Positions 1-6,046 of a DNA stretch of 6,046 bases are shown here, one piece after another. Source of the DNA: Candidatus Rokuibacteriota bacterium (GTDB lineage Bacteria; JAUVQV01). The position numbers were made by a program, and so were the translations under genes. Below the pieces are notes generated by a model. The model made no database searches, was not told the DNA's origin, and worked only from the letters and a program-made list of their open reading frames with translations. How positions within the stretch are numbered: the first letter of the stretch is position 1; each line of letters starts with the position of its first letter. Location: NCBI GenBank assembly GCA_030597995.1, contig JAUVQV010000067.1, forward strand, positions 1-6,046, given 5' to 3'.

Positions 1-718
1 AACAGCCACGCCGCAAAACTTCTTCCAGTTGTGCGTCCGAGCTGTTGCTGATGATGGTTCCCGAGCCGGGAATCGTACGCACCAAGTGGTGAAACTGGGT
101 CTGGATGGCGCCGATGTCCGGGTAGATGTCAGCGTGATCATACTCTAGGTTATTCAGAACCGCGATCTTTGGCCGGTAATGAACGAATTTTGCCCGCTTG
201 TCGAAGAATGCGGTGTCGTATTCGTCGCCCTCGATCACGAAATCCGCTCCTGAGCCCAGGCGGTAGCTGGTACCGAAGTTTCGGGAGATACCCCCGGCCA
301 GGAAGGAAGGCGACCTCCCGGCAGACTCCAGCAACCAGGCGAGCATGGTGGTAATGGTGGTCTTGCCGTGTGTCCCGGCCACGACGGTAACGTTTTTCCC
401 GTGGAGAAAAAAGTCCCGAATGAAATCCGGCAGGGAACTGTAGTTTATCTTCCGGTCGAGCATCTCCTCGACCTCCGGATTTCCTCGGGAGAGGGCGTTG
501 CCGACCACCACCATGTCGGGGGCCGGCTGAAGGTTCTCGGGGCGGTACCCCTCCCGGACATCGAGGCCCTTCTCGCGTAAAAAATCGCTCATCGGCGGGA
601 AAGTGCCGCTGTCCGAGCCGGAGACCGAAAATCCGGACTCCGCCGCCATGGCGGCCGCGGCGGCCATCCCTACACCGCCGATACCGATGAAGTGGACCTT
701 TCGGGGGCGCTCATGCAT
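1..718 (-). CDS. mpl: UDP-N-acetylmuramate:L-alanyl-gamma-D-glutamyl-meso-diaminopimelate ligase (Mpl), N-terminal 239 residues, cut by left edge
   Basis: Mpl is a cytoplasmic ATP-dependent Mur-ligase-family enzyme that joins the recycled tripeptide L-Ala-gamma-D-Glu-mDAP to UDP-MurNAc, bypassing MurC, MurD and MurE. The visible part begins MHERPRKVHFIGIGGVGMA, the N-terminal UDP-binding Rossmann motif. The Mur-ligase P-loop GTHGKTT lies at residues 115-121. EGDEYD at 163-168, followed by TAFFDKRAKF, and NNLEYDHADIYPD just after it are the forms typical of Mpl rather than MurC. The ATG at 718 has GGAGAGGAG 10 bases upstream, and an in-frame TGA lies a few codons before it, so no earlier start is possible. 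The gene is second in a minus-strand unit, 52 bases after the NamZ-like gene, which fits wall recycling. The rest of the central domain and the C-terminal domain lie outside the window. MurC is the main alternative and is less likely. Confidence 0.9.
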   Translation of the reverse strand, partial: MHERPRKVHFIGIGGVGMAAAAAMAAESGFSVSGSDSGTFPPMSDFLREKGLDVREGYRPENLQPAPDMVVVGNALSRGNPEVEEMLDRKINYSSLPDFIRDFFLHGKNVTVVAGTHGKTTITTMLAWLLESAGRSPSFLAGGISRNFGTSYRLGSGADFVIEGDEYDTAFFDKRAKFVHYRPKIAVLNNLEYDHADIYPDIGAIQTQFHHLVRTIPGSGTIISNSSDAQLEEVLRRGC

Positions 719-770
719 CGACGCTCAACTCCTCTCCAAGGTTCCGGTCACCGTTTTTCCCCCCTGTCGG

Positions 771-1943
771 TCAGCGATAGAGAAGGCAATTTTCTGCCAC
801 TTCGCGGAAGCTGTCAAGGCGAGCGCCCCACCTTCTCTCCAAGGCCGCGGGCCGGCTTTTTGCCTCCAGGGCCTCCCTGATGCGGGGGTCGCCGGAGAGG
901 ATGTCTATGGGAAGGCGCCTGGTCTCGTACTCGTACGGAGGGACCTTCCAGGAAAACTCCTTCGGCCAGAGGCGGATCACCTCTCTCAGGAGCGCCAGGG
1001 TGGTGCGGTATGGGCGGTAGGCGAGCCGGTCGGTGAGGTGTATCTGAAGACCCCCGCAGACCTTTCCGGCCCACTTCTGGTGGGTGGGCCTGAAGTAGGT
1101 CCCGCGCAACACGGCACCCGGCAGGCGGTGCGGCGACAGGGCAGCGGACAGCACCTCCGGGTCGATGAAGGGGGCTCCGCACAGCTCGAAGGGGCGGGTC
1201 GTGCCGCGCCCCTCGGAGAGCGTGGTCCCCTCGAGGAGGACCTGTCCGGGATAGACGAGAGCGGTGTCCGGAGAGGGCATGTTGGGGCTCGGCGGTACCC
1301 ACGGGAGGCCGGTTTCACAAAAGTGCATTCGCCGACGCCAGCTCCCGAGAGGCACGATCTCGATCTCGCAGCCGATCCTCTCCTCGCGGTTGAAGAGCAG
1401 CGCGAGCTCTCCGATGGTCATTCCGTGACGCATCGGGAGTGGGAAGGCCCCGACGAACGATTTCATCTCGGGCTCCAGGAGGTTCCCTTCCATCTCCCCT
1501 CCGATGGGATTGGGGCGATCGAGGACCACCACCTTCTTCCCGTGTCGGGCCGCCTCCTCCAGGCAGTAGAAGAGAGTCGTGAGGAAGGTGTAGACCCGGC
1601 ACCCGACTTCCTGAAGATCGACCACCAGGATGTCCAGCCCGGAGAGCATCTCCGCGGTGGGGCGGCGGAGGTCGGAGTAGAGGCTGAAGACGGGGATCCC
1701 GAGTTCGCGATCGCGGCCGTGGGGGGATTCCACCATATTGTCCTGCTGCTCCCCCCACAGCCCGTGCTGGGGTGAGAAAAGGGCTTTCAGCCGGTGCCCG
1801 AACTTTTTCGCCAAGAGACGCCGGCCGTGACGGAGGCGGGAGTCCACCGAGGCCTGGTTGCAGAGTAAACCGAGGCGAGCCTTGACCGCTCCGCGTATCG
1901 GGCGGGCCAGAAAGTTCTCCAGACCGGTGGTGACACGAGCCAT
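771..1943 (-). CDS. DUF1343 / NamZ-like (GH171) exo-beta-N-acetylmuramidase family protein
   Basis: This 390-residue protein belongs to the DUF1343 (YbbC/NamZ) family. Its founding member, Bacillus subtilis NamZ, releases MurNAc from the non-reducing end of peptidoglycan fragments. Family blocks visible in order are: FSPQHGLWGEQQDN (residues 56-69), the core strand DILVVDLQEVGCRVYTF (104-120), VVVLDRPNPIGGEMEGN (138-154), RHGMTIGELALLFN (172-185) and SPNMPSPDTALVYPG (219-233), followed by EGTTLSEGRGTTRPFE (238-253). Length is normal for the family. The N-terminus (MARVTTGLENFLARPI) has no hydrophobic signal segment, so a cytoplasmic location is predicted, unlike secreted NamZ. The ATG at 1943 has AGGGAGG at 1949-1955, spaced 5 bases. 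It is probably co-transcribed with mpl, giving a recycling context. The first block has Gln (residue 59) where many relatives have Glu, so the exact activity is uncertain; family membership is not. Confidence 0.9.
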   Translation of the reverse strand: MARVTTGLENFLARPIRGAVKARLGLLCNQASVDSRLRHGRRLLAKKFGHRLKALFSPQHGLWGEQQDNMVESPHGRDRELGIPVFSLYSDLRRPTAEMLSGLDILVVDLQEVGCRVYTFLTTLFYCLEEAARHGKKVVVLDRPNPIGGEMEGNLLEPEMKSFVGAFPLPMRHGMTIGELALLFNREERIGCEIEIVPLGSWRRRMHFCETGLPWVPPSPNMPSPDTALVYPGQVLLEGTTLSEGRGTTRPFELCGAPFIDPEVLSAALSPHRLPGAVLRGTYFRPTHQKWAGKVCGGLQIHLTDRLAYRPYRTTLALLREVIRLWPKEFSWKVPPYEYETRRLPIDILSGDPRIREALEAKSRPAALERRWGARLDSFREVAENCLLYR

Positions 1944-2084
1944 AAGAGCCTCCCTGCCGGCTCACCAACACTGCCCGGCGGGAATGATCTTACAGGAGAC
2001 GGCGCACAAACTTTAGCTTTTTTTCGGAAGGACGACGCCCGCGCAGGCGGTGGCGTTATCGGTTCTGTTGGGATAGCCCGTCCG

Positions 2085-3422
2085 TCAGGGTGTTACCGAG
2101 CAGCACACCCGGTTGCGACCGGCCCGTTTCGCGGTGTAGAGCAAATTGTCCGCCGCCAGGATGAGACTGTCCTCGGATTCTCCATCTTGAGGGAATGTGG
2201 CTACCCCGATGCTTACCGTGGCGACGACTTCTTTACCCTGGCCTGCGGCGGCCGGGTGGTCAGCGATGGCTTTGCAGATCCGTTCGGCGAGTGTATGGGC
2301 GCTCGCCTTTGGCGTCTCCGGAAGGAGGAGGCCGAACTCATCGCCCCCATAGCGAGCGACCAGGTCTACCGGGCGGACTTCCCTCTCCAGCAGGGAAGCT
2401 ACAATCTTCAGGGTATTATCTCCGGACACGTGGCCGTATGAATCATTGATGTCCTTAAAATTGTCGATGTCCAGGATCATAACCGACAGCATGTGCCCAT
2501 AGCGCTGAGCCCTGCTGACCTCCTCTTTTACCCGTCGGTAAAACTCGCGGCGGTTGTACACTTTCGTGAGAGAATCACGGGTAGCCATCTCCTGGAGGGC
2601 GGCCTGGCTCCTTTCGAGCTTTGCGGCCATGCTGTTGAACGTCCCCGCAAGCATCGAGAGCTCATCACCGCTTTGCAATTGCACACGGTGAGAAAGATCC
2701 CTTTCGGCCAGGCGTTCGGCGGCCCGTTTCAACTCCTGCACCGGAGAGAGGATGGAGCGGGCAAGCAGTAAGCCGAGAGTAATCGCGATTCCCAACCCGA
2801 GGACGATCAGAGAAGAGATGAATATCAGCACCCACCTCCCCACCGTCTCGGCGTCGGACTGCAGCCCATGGGCTTCCTTCTCGATAATATCGTGGACTTG
2901 ATTGAGATTGTCCACCGCCGCGTACATGTGCCGGTCGAAGTTTTCCATGTTCCGCGCCGCTGTCGGGTCTCCCACCGGGTCCTCGAGAGAGAGGATGGCC
3001 TCGCTTATCGCGCGGCCCTGCCGCCACTCTTCATAGGAGGACCGAAGCAGCCTGCCTTCATCTGTGAGGCCGAAGGGAGCAGCCAGGGCACTTTCAAAAG
3101 CCTTGTCAATCTCAAGGCTAGTGCGGTGAAAAGTCCTGCGTTCTTCCTTGTCGCCGTGGATGAGGTAATCATTGGGCGCCATCACCGCCTTGGCAATTGA
3201 TACTTGGAGGGCCATGATCGGATGCATTTCCTGGGTCAACTCTTCCACGAGCTCATCGATAGAGCCCTGTACGGCTTTGAGGGACACCATGGCACCTGCA
3301 GCGATCACCACTGCAGGGAGAAGCATGACGGTCATACCGAAAAGGAGCCGGTTTCTCAACGAAAAAATCCGTAACCGCACGATCTTCAACGGATGACACC
3401 CCTCCTGCTCCTCCCCAAGCAT
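2085..3422 (-). CDS. Membrane-anchored diguanylate cyclase: helical periplasmic sensor, HAMP and GGDEF domains
   Basis: The protein makes the second messenger cyclic di-GMP from two GTP. Its 445 residues (from the ATG at 3422) show a short basic N-terminus, membrane segment 1 at about 27-48, and a largely helical extracytoplasmic region at about 49-195 resembling four-helix-bundle sensors (NDYLIHGDKEERRTFHR at 84-100). Membrane segment 2 follows at about 197-221, then HAMP at about 222-275, a linker helix, and GGDEF at about 283-445. The active-site loop is RYGGDEF (357-363). The metal/substrate motif LDIDNFKDIND is at 317-327, and the terminal GRNRV (435-439) is present. R350-P-V-D353, five residues before GGDEF, is a standard inhibitory I-site, so the enzyme should be active and product-inhibited. 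No EAL domain is present. The start is uncertain: a TTG at 3389 has a much better ribosome site and would give MKIVRLRIF. The sensed ligand is not evident. The gene is monocistronic or leads loosely into the namZ-like gene. Confidence 0.93.
   Translation of the reverse strand: MLGEEQEGCHPLKIVRLRIFSLRNRLLFGMTVMLLPAVVIAAGAMVSLKAVQGSIDELVEELTQEMHPIMALQVSIAKAVMAPNDYLIHGDKEERRTFHRTSLEIDKAFESALAAPFGLTDEGRLLRSSYEEWRQGRAISEAILSLEDPVGDPTAARNMENFDRHMYAAVDNLNQVHDIIEKEAHGLQSDAETVGRWVLIFISSLIVLGLGIAITLGLLLARSILSPVQELKRAAERLAERDLSHRVQLQSGDELSMLAGTFNSMAAKLERSQAALQEMATRDSLTKVYNRREFYRRVKEEVSRAQRYGHMLSVMILDIDNFKDINDSYGHVSGDNTLKIVASLLEREVRPVDLVARYGGDEFGLLLPETPKASAHTLAERICKAIADHPAAAGQGKEVVATVSIGVATFPQDGESEDSLILAADNLLYTAKRAGRNRVCCSVTP
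3399..3406 (-). promoter_or_regulatory. Strong ribosome binding site favouring a TTG start at 3389 for the diguanylate cyclase
   Basis: On the minus strand AGGAGGGG sits 9 bases before TTG AAG ATC GTG (TTG at 3389-3387). The upstream in-frame ATG at 3422 has only a weak GAG-type site. A CTCTC-CACC-GAGAG hairpin (3441-3428) ends 5 bases before it and would hinder initiation. The TTG would therefore give a protein 11 residues shorter whose N-terminus reads directly into the basic segment before the membrane helix. This is seen in the sequence; actual use is inferred. Confidence 0.5.
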
Positions 3423-3463
3423 GACAACTCTCGGTGGAGAGCGTGAGACCCAAAAATCCCTCT

Positions 3464-3476
3464 ATTTTAATGTATA
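3464..3476 (-). promoter_or_regulatory. Candidate -10 region for the diguanylate cyclase promoter
   Basis: Read on the minus strand, the AT-rich stretch TATACATTAAAAT holds two overlapping -10-like hexamers: TATACA (3476-3471) and TAAAAT (3469-3464, five of six matching TATAAT). A T-rich segment (TTGTTTTTCC) lies upstream, but no good -35 hexamer occurs at 16-18 bases; TTTTCC is the hexamer 17 bases from TAAAAT. Transcription would start near 3457, leaving about 35 bases before the ATG. The only support is composition and position upstream of the gene. Confidence 0.3.
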
Positions 3477-3504
3477 GCCTGGCTGAGGAAAAACAACCGA
3501 TCCA

Positions 3505-3538
3505 GGCCGCTCTTTCAGCCTCCGCGGCCGGAGCAGGC
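3505..3538. repeat. Nested inverted repeats in the divergent intergenic region
   Basis: Two overlapping inverted repeats compete here. GGCCGC (3505-3510) pairs with GCGGCC (3524-3529) around a 13-base loop. GCCTCCG (3518-3524) pairs with CGGAG-CA-GGC (3529-3538) around a 4-base loop with a 2-base bulge. A five-T run (3546-3550) follows on the plus strand, but it is 7 bases past the stem and no plus-strand gene lies upstream, so terminator function is doubtful. It could be an operator-like or structural element between the divergent units; function is unknown. Confidence 0.3.
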
Positions 3539-3600
3539 AAGGTAATTTTTCCTTTCACCCCGATGCCACTCGCCGACATCCGGACGACCGGAAAAACATC

Positions 3601-3629
3601 TTGACGTGGCCCAGCCGTTGTGGTATCGG
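3601..3629 (+). promoter_or_regulatory. Weaker second promoter candidate for the rubrerythrin-nfn operon
   Basis: TTGACG (3601-3606, five of six to the sigma70 -35 consensus) is followed after exactly 17 bases by TATCGG (3624-3629, only three of six to the -10 consensus). Spacing is ideal but the -10 is poor. It would start transcription near 3636, about 140 bases before the first gene. The downstream candidate at 3641-3670 is better balanced. Confidence 0.25.
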
Positions 3630-3640
3630 AGTGCGTCTTA

Positions 3641-3670
3641 TTTACAAGGCGGTGCCGCATCTGGTATTAA
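3641..3670 (+). promoter_or_regulatory. Sigma70-type promoter candidate for the rubrerythrin-nfnAB operon
   Basis: TTTACA (3641-3646, five of six to TTGACA) and TATTAA (3665-3670, four of six to TATAAT) are separated by 18 bases. This is the best-matching pair found in the 353-base region upstream of the operon. The predicted transcription start, near 3677, falls just before the hairpin at 3679-3730, giving a leader of about 100 bases before the ATG at 3776. The call rests on consensus match and placement only. Confidence 0.45.
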
Positions 3671-3678
3671 CAAGTGTC

Positions 3679-3730
3679 GTCCGAGAAGCCGTCCCGCGGG
3701 AAAATCCGGACCGGGTACCTTCTCACGGAC
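3679..3730 (+). other. Imperfect hairpin at the predicted 5' end of the rubrerythrin-nfn mRNA leader
   Basis: GTCCGAGAAG (3679-3688) pairs with CTTCTCACGGAC (3719-3730) as two 5-bp helices separated by a 2-base bulge. Inside, GTCCCG (3691-3696) pairs with CGGGTAC (3712-3718) with one bulged T. The apical part is CGGGAAAATCCGGAC. There is no U-run after the stem, so it is not an intrinsic terminator, and I recognise no known riboswitch core. It could protect the mRNA 5' end or act as a regulatory leader. The pairing is visible in the sequence; the role is inferred. Confidence 0.4.
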
Positions 3731-3775
3731 TTCCAGCAGTGACGACGGCGGGTGTGAGATGCCGAAGGAGCACAG

Positions 3776-4240
3776 ATGGAAGAGATCACTTTCAGTGAGA
3801 TCATCAGCTACGCCAAGATCGCGGAAGACAACTCGAAGAGCTTTTACCTGAAGGCCGCCGGTGTCGCCTCACAGAGCAACGTGAAGGACTTCCTGGAATC
3901 TCTGGCGAAGGAGGAGGAGGCCCACATAGCGCACCTGGAGAACCTGGAGAAGGGTATCCGGGAAAAAGGCAGCGCTCCCCCCGTGCGTGGAGAGGTCCAT
4001 ACCCTGGGGTATGCCGAGTACATCCAGCCGGTGAGGCTGGAGGCCGACGCCACTTACCAGGAGGTCCTCGAGAAAGCCATGGCCAAGGAGAGAGAGTCGG
4101 TCGTGACTTACGAGAAACTCTCGCACTTTGTGAATGACGAGGAGGCGAGAAAGCTCTTCTCCTTTCTGGCCAACGAGGAGCGTCGGCACCTCAAGCGCTT
4201 TGAGGAGGAGTACGAGGATCTCCAGGACCGGGAGTCCTGA
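3776..4240 (+). CDS. Rubrerythrin-like ferritin-fold diiron protein (no rubredoxin domain)
   Basis: This 154-residue protein is a ferritin-like four-helix bundle of the rubrerythrin family. Such proteins use a non-haem diiron site to reduce hydrogen peroxide or handle iron in the cytoplasm. Candidate ligands follow the usual pattern: E17 in helix 1 (AEDNSKSFY), E47-x-x-H50 in helix 2 (KEEEAHIAHLENLE), a Glu near 105-107 in helix 3 (KERESVVTYEKL), and E135-x-x-H138 in helix 4 (NEERRHLKRFEEEYED). The linker at about 66-86 joins the two helical pairs. There is no CxxC pair for a rubredoxin iron site; the protein has no cysteine at all, so electrons must come from another protein. AAGGAG at 3765-3770, 5 bases before the ATG, supports the start. 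The stop is 28 bases before nfnA, so co-transcription is likely. The exact substrate is unknown, and small rubrerythrin-fold proteins differ in activity. Confidence 0.85.
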   Translation: MEEITFSEIISYAKIAEDNSKSFYLKAAGVASQSNVKDFLESLAKEEEAHIAHLENLEKGIREKGSAPPVRGEVHTLGYAEYIQPVRLEADATYQEVLEKAMAKERESVVTYEKLSHFVNDEEARKLFSFLANEERRHLKRFEEEYEDLQDRES

Positions 4241-4268
4241 GCAGCCGGTACGAGCCGCGGGGAAGTCC

Positions 4269-5120
4269 GTGTACAAGATACTGCGTAAGAAAGTCTGGTC
4301 GGACGCGGAGCCGCGGATCAAGGAATTTGTGCTGGAGGCCCCGGAGATCGCCCGGGCGCATCGGGCGGGGCAGTTTGTCATCCTCATCACAGATGAGCGT
4401 GGGGAGCGGATCCCTCTCACCATTGCCGACAAGGACCCCGGGCACGGGACGATCAGCATCCTCTTCCAGGAGGTCGGAAAATCCACTATGTGCCTCGGGA
4501 GGCTTGGGGAGGGCGACGAAATCAAACACATCGCCGGCCCCTTGGGCAAGCCCACGCACATCGAGAAGGCCGGCACGGCAGTCTGTGTCGGCGGGGGAAT
4601 CGGGATCGCACCGGTCCACCCCATCGCCCAGGCCATGAAAGAGGCCGGCAACCGGGTGATTTCGATCCTCGGCGCCCGTTCCAGGGACCTTTTGATCTAC
4701 GAAGAGAAGATGCGGGCGGCGAGTCACGAGGTCCGGATCACCACCGACGACGGCACCTCAGGAAGGCATGGTTTTGTCACCGACGAGTTGAAACACCTGA
4801 TCGAGGAGGAGAAAACCCCCATCGATCTCGTGGTGGTCATCGGACCTCCGATCATGATGAAGTTCGTCTGCAAGGTCACCGAGCCGCACGGGATCCGCAC
4901 CCTCGCCAGCCTGAACACCATCATGGTGGACGGCACCGGGATGTGCGGCGCCTGCCGGGTCAGCGTGGGGGGACGAACGCGGTTCGTCTGTGTGGACGGT
5001 CCCGAGTTCGACGGGCACCAGGTCGATTTCGAGGAGATGATGATGCGCCAGCAGCAGTACCTTCCGGAGGAGAAGCTGGCGCGCGAGAGGTGCGAGCGGA
5101 AGAGCTGTCACAAGAGCTGA
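4269..5120 (+). CDS. nfnA: NfnA: FAD/NAD-binding [2Fe-2S] subunit of NADH-dependent ferredoxin:NADP+ oxidoreductase (sulfide dehydrogenase-like)
   Basis: NfnA is the small subunit of cytoplasmic NfnAB, which reversibly couples NADH and ferredoxin to NADPH by flavin-based electron bifurcation. It was formerly annotated as sulfide dehydrogenase subunit SudB. From the GTG at 4269 the product is 283 residues, the usual length. The ferredoxin-reductase-type FAD motif RIPLTIAD is at 47-54. The NAD-site loop GGGIGIAP is at 108-115, and the phosphate/ring contact region VIGPPIMMKF is at 190-199. The C-terminal cluster motif is D221-GTGM-C226-GA-C229 with C241 in FVCVDGPEFDGH. Three Cys plus one Asp matches what I recall of the unusual [2Fe-2S] ligation in Thermotoga NfnA. 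The start was chosen because homology begins at MYKILRKK and GGGGA precedes the GTG. The same frame is open back to 4134 but lies over the rubrerythrin gene. The tail carries two further cysteines (275 and 280). Confidence 0.93.
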   Translation: MYKILRKKVWSDAEPRIKEFVLEAPEIARAHRAGQFVILITDERGERIPLTIADKDPGHGTISILFQEVGKSTMCLGRLGEGDEIKHIAGPLGKPTHIEKAGTAVCVGGGIGIAPVHPIAQAMKEAGNRVISILGARSRDLLIYEEKMRAASHEVRITTDDGTSGRHGFVTDELKHLIEEEKTPIDLVVVIGPPIMMKFVCKVTEPHGIRTLASLNTIMVDGTGMCGACRVSVGGRTRFVCVDGPEFDGHQVDFEEMMMRQQQYLPEEKLARERCERKSCHKS

Positions 5121-5137
5121 AGCCGCTCCCGCCCTGA

Positions 5138-6046
<909 letters not shown>

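Noticed and set aside
1..718. MurC as the identity of the left-edge Mur ligase.
   Set aside because: The EGDEYDTAFFDKRAKF and NNLEYDHADIYPD blocks are the Mpl forms, and the neighbour is a recycling-type enzyme rather than the mur/fts division cluster.
603..1775. A 390-codon open frame on the plus strand opposite the NamZ-like gene.
   Set aside because: It lies antisense to a gene with clear family motifs. Its translation is low-complexity (Gly/Pro/Arg/Glu rich) with no recognisable domain, and long antisense frames are common in GC-rich coding DNA.
1315..1971. A 218-codon minus-strand frame overlapping the 5' half of the NamZ-like gene.
   Set aside because: It is an alternate reading frame of the same strand with Arg/Pro/Gly-rich content. 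The overlapping frame carries all DUF1343 motifs.
1984..2010. TAAGAT-like -10 sequence on the minus strand upstream of the NamZ-like gene.
   Set aside because: No acceptable -35 hexamer occurs at 16-18 bases, so a promoter cannot be supported from sequence alone.
2018..2024. A run of seven T in the 141-base gap downstream of the cyclase, as a possible terminator.
   Set aside because: The run is T only on the plus strand, where no gene ends, and it has no stem before it. For the minus-strand cyclase transcript it reads as A, and only a weak 4-bp stem precedes it.
3253..3660. A 135-codon minus-strand frame covering the start of the diguanylate cyclase and the intergenic region.
   Set aside because: It overlaps the cyclase coding sequence in a different frame, has no ribosome site or domain, and would read through the intergenic inverted repeats.
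3601..3851. Small plus-strand frames (TTG at 3601, GTG at 3606) in the divergent intergenic region.
   Set aside because: They start inside promoter-like sequence, lack ribosome sites, run into the rubrerythrin gene out of frame, and show no recognisable protein features.
4134..4268. An upstream extension of the NfnA reading frame to an ATG at 4134.
   Set aside because: It runs through the rubrerythrin gene in another frame, its residues (MTRRRESSSPFW) have no NfnA homology, and a GTG with a ribosome site lies exactly where NfnA similarity begins.
4490..5137. A 215-codon plus-strand frame within nfnA, and large minus-strand frames across nfnA and nfnB (for example 5309-5857).
   Set aside because: All are shadows of strongly supported genes, with Arg/Gly/His/Pro-rich translations and no motifs.

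Overview
The window is GC-rich bacterial chromosomal DNA with dense, mostly ordinary coding. It suggests an anaerobic Gram-negative bacterium, plausibly a Desulfuromonadota/Geobacter-like deltaproteobacterium. The reasons are a muropeptide ligase of the Mpl type (meso-diaminopimelate peptidoglycan), a two-membrane-segment diguanylate cyclase, and an Nfn-type bifurcating transhydrogenase next to a rubrerythrin-like protein. That placement is inferred from gene content, not from a phylogenetic marker.

Left part (1-3422, all on the minus strand). In transcription order there is a membrane diguanylate cyclase (3422 to 2085), a 141-base gap, a DUF1343/NamZ-like (GH171) protein (1943 to 771), a 52-base gap, and mpl (718, running off the left edge). 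The last two form a probable peptidoglycan-recycling pair. NamZ-type enzymes release N-acetylmuramic acid from wall fragments, and Mpl attaches the recovered murein tripeptide to UDP-MurNAc. The 141-base gap may hold a promoter, but no convincing -35/-10 pair or terminator was found there.

Middle (3423-3775). This 353-base divergent intergenic region has no credible gene. It carries a weak candidate promoter for the cyclase, a nested inverted repeat near 3505-3538, a good sigma70-like promoter reading right (TTTACA, 18 bases, TATTAA at 3641-3670), and a strong imperfect hairpin (3679-3730). That hairpin would lie at the very 5' end of the rightward transcript.

Right part (3776-6046, plus strand). 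A three-gene operon with gaps of 28 and 35 bases encodes a rubrerythrin/ferritin-like diiron protein, NfnA (FAD, NAD and [2Fe-2S] subunit) and NfnB (GltD-like subunit with two [4Fe-4S] sites and FAD, cut by the right edge). NfnAB links NADH, NADPH and ferredoxin by flavin-based electron bifurcation. The diiron protein in front suggests coupling to peroxide or oxygen detoxification, which is inference from context.

No RNA genes, insertion sequences, CRISPR arrays or phage genes are visible. I found no clearly new system. The most interesting points are the diiron-Nfn operon with its structured 5' leader, and the NamZ-like protein, which lacks a signal peptide and has Gln where other family members have Glu.
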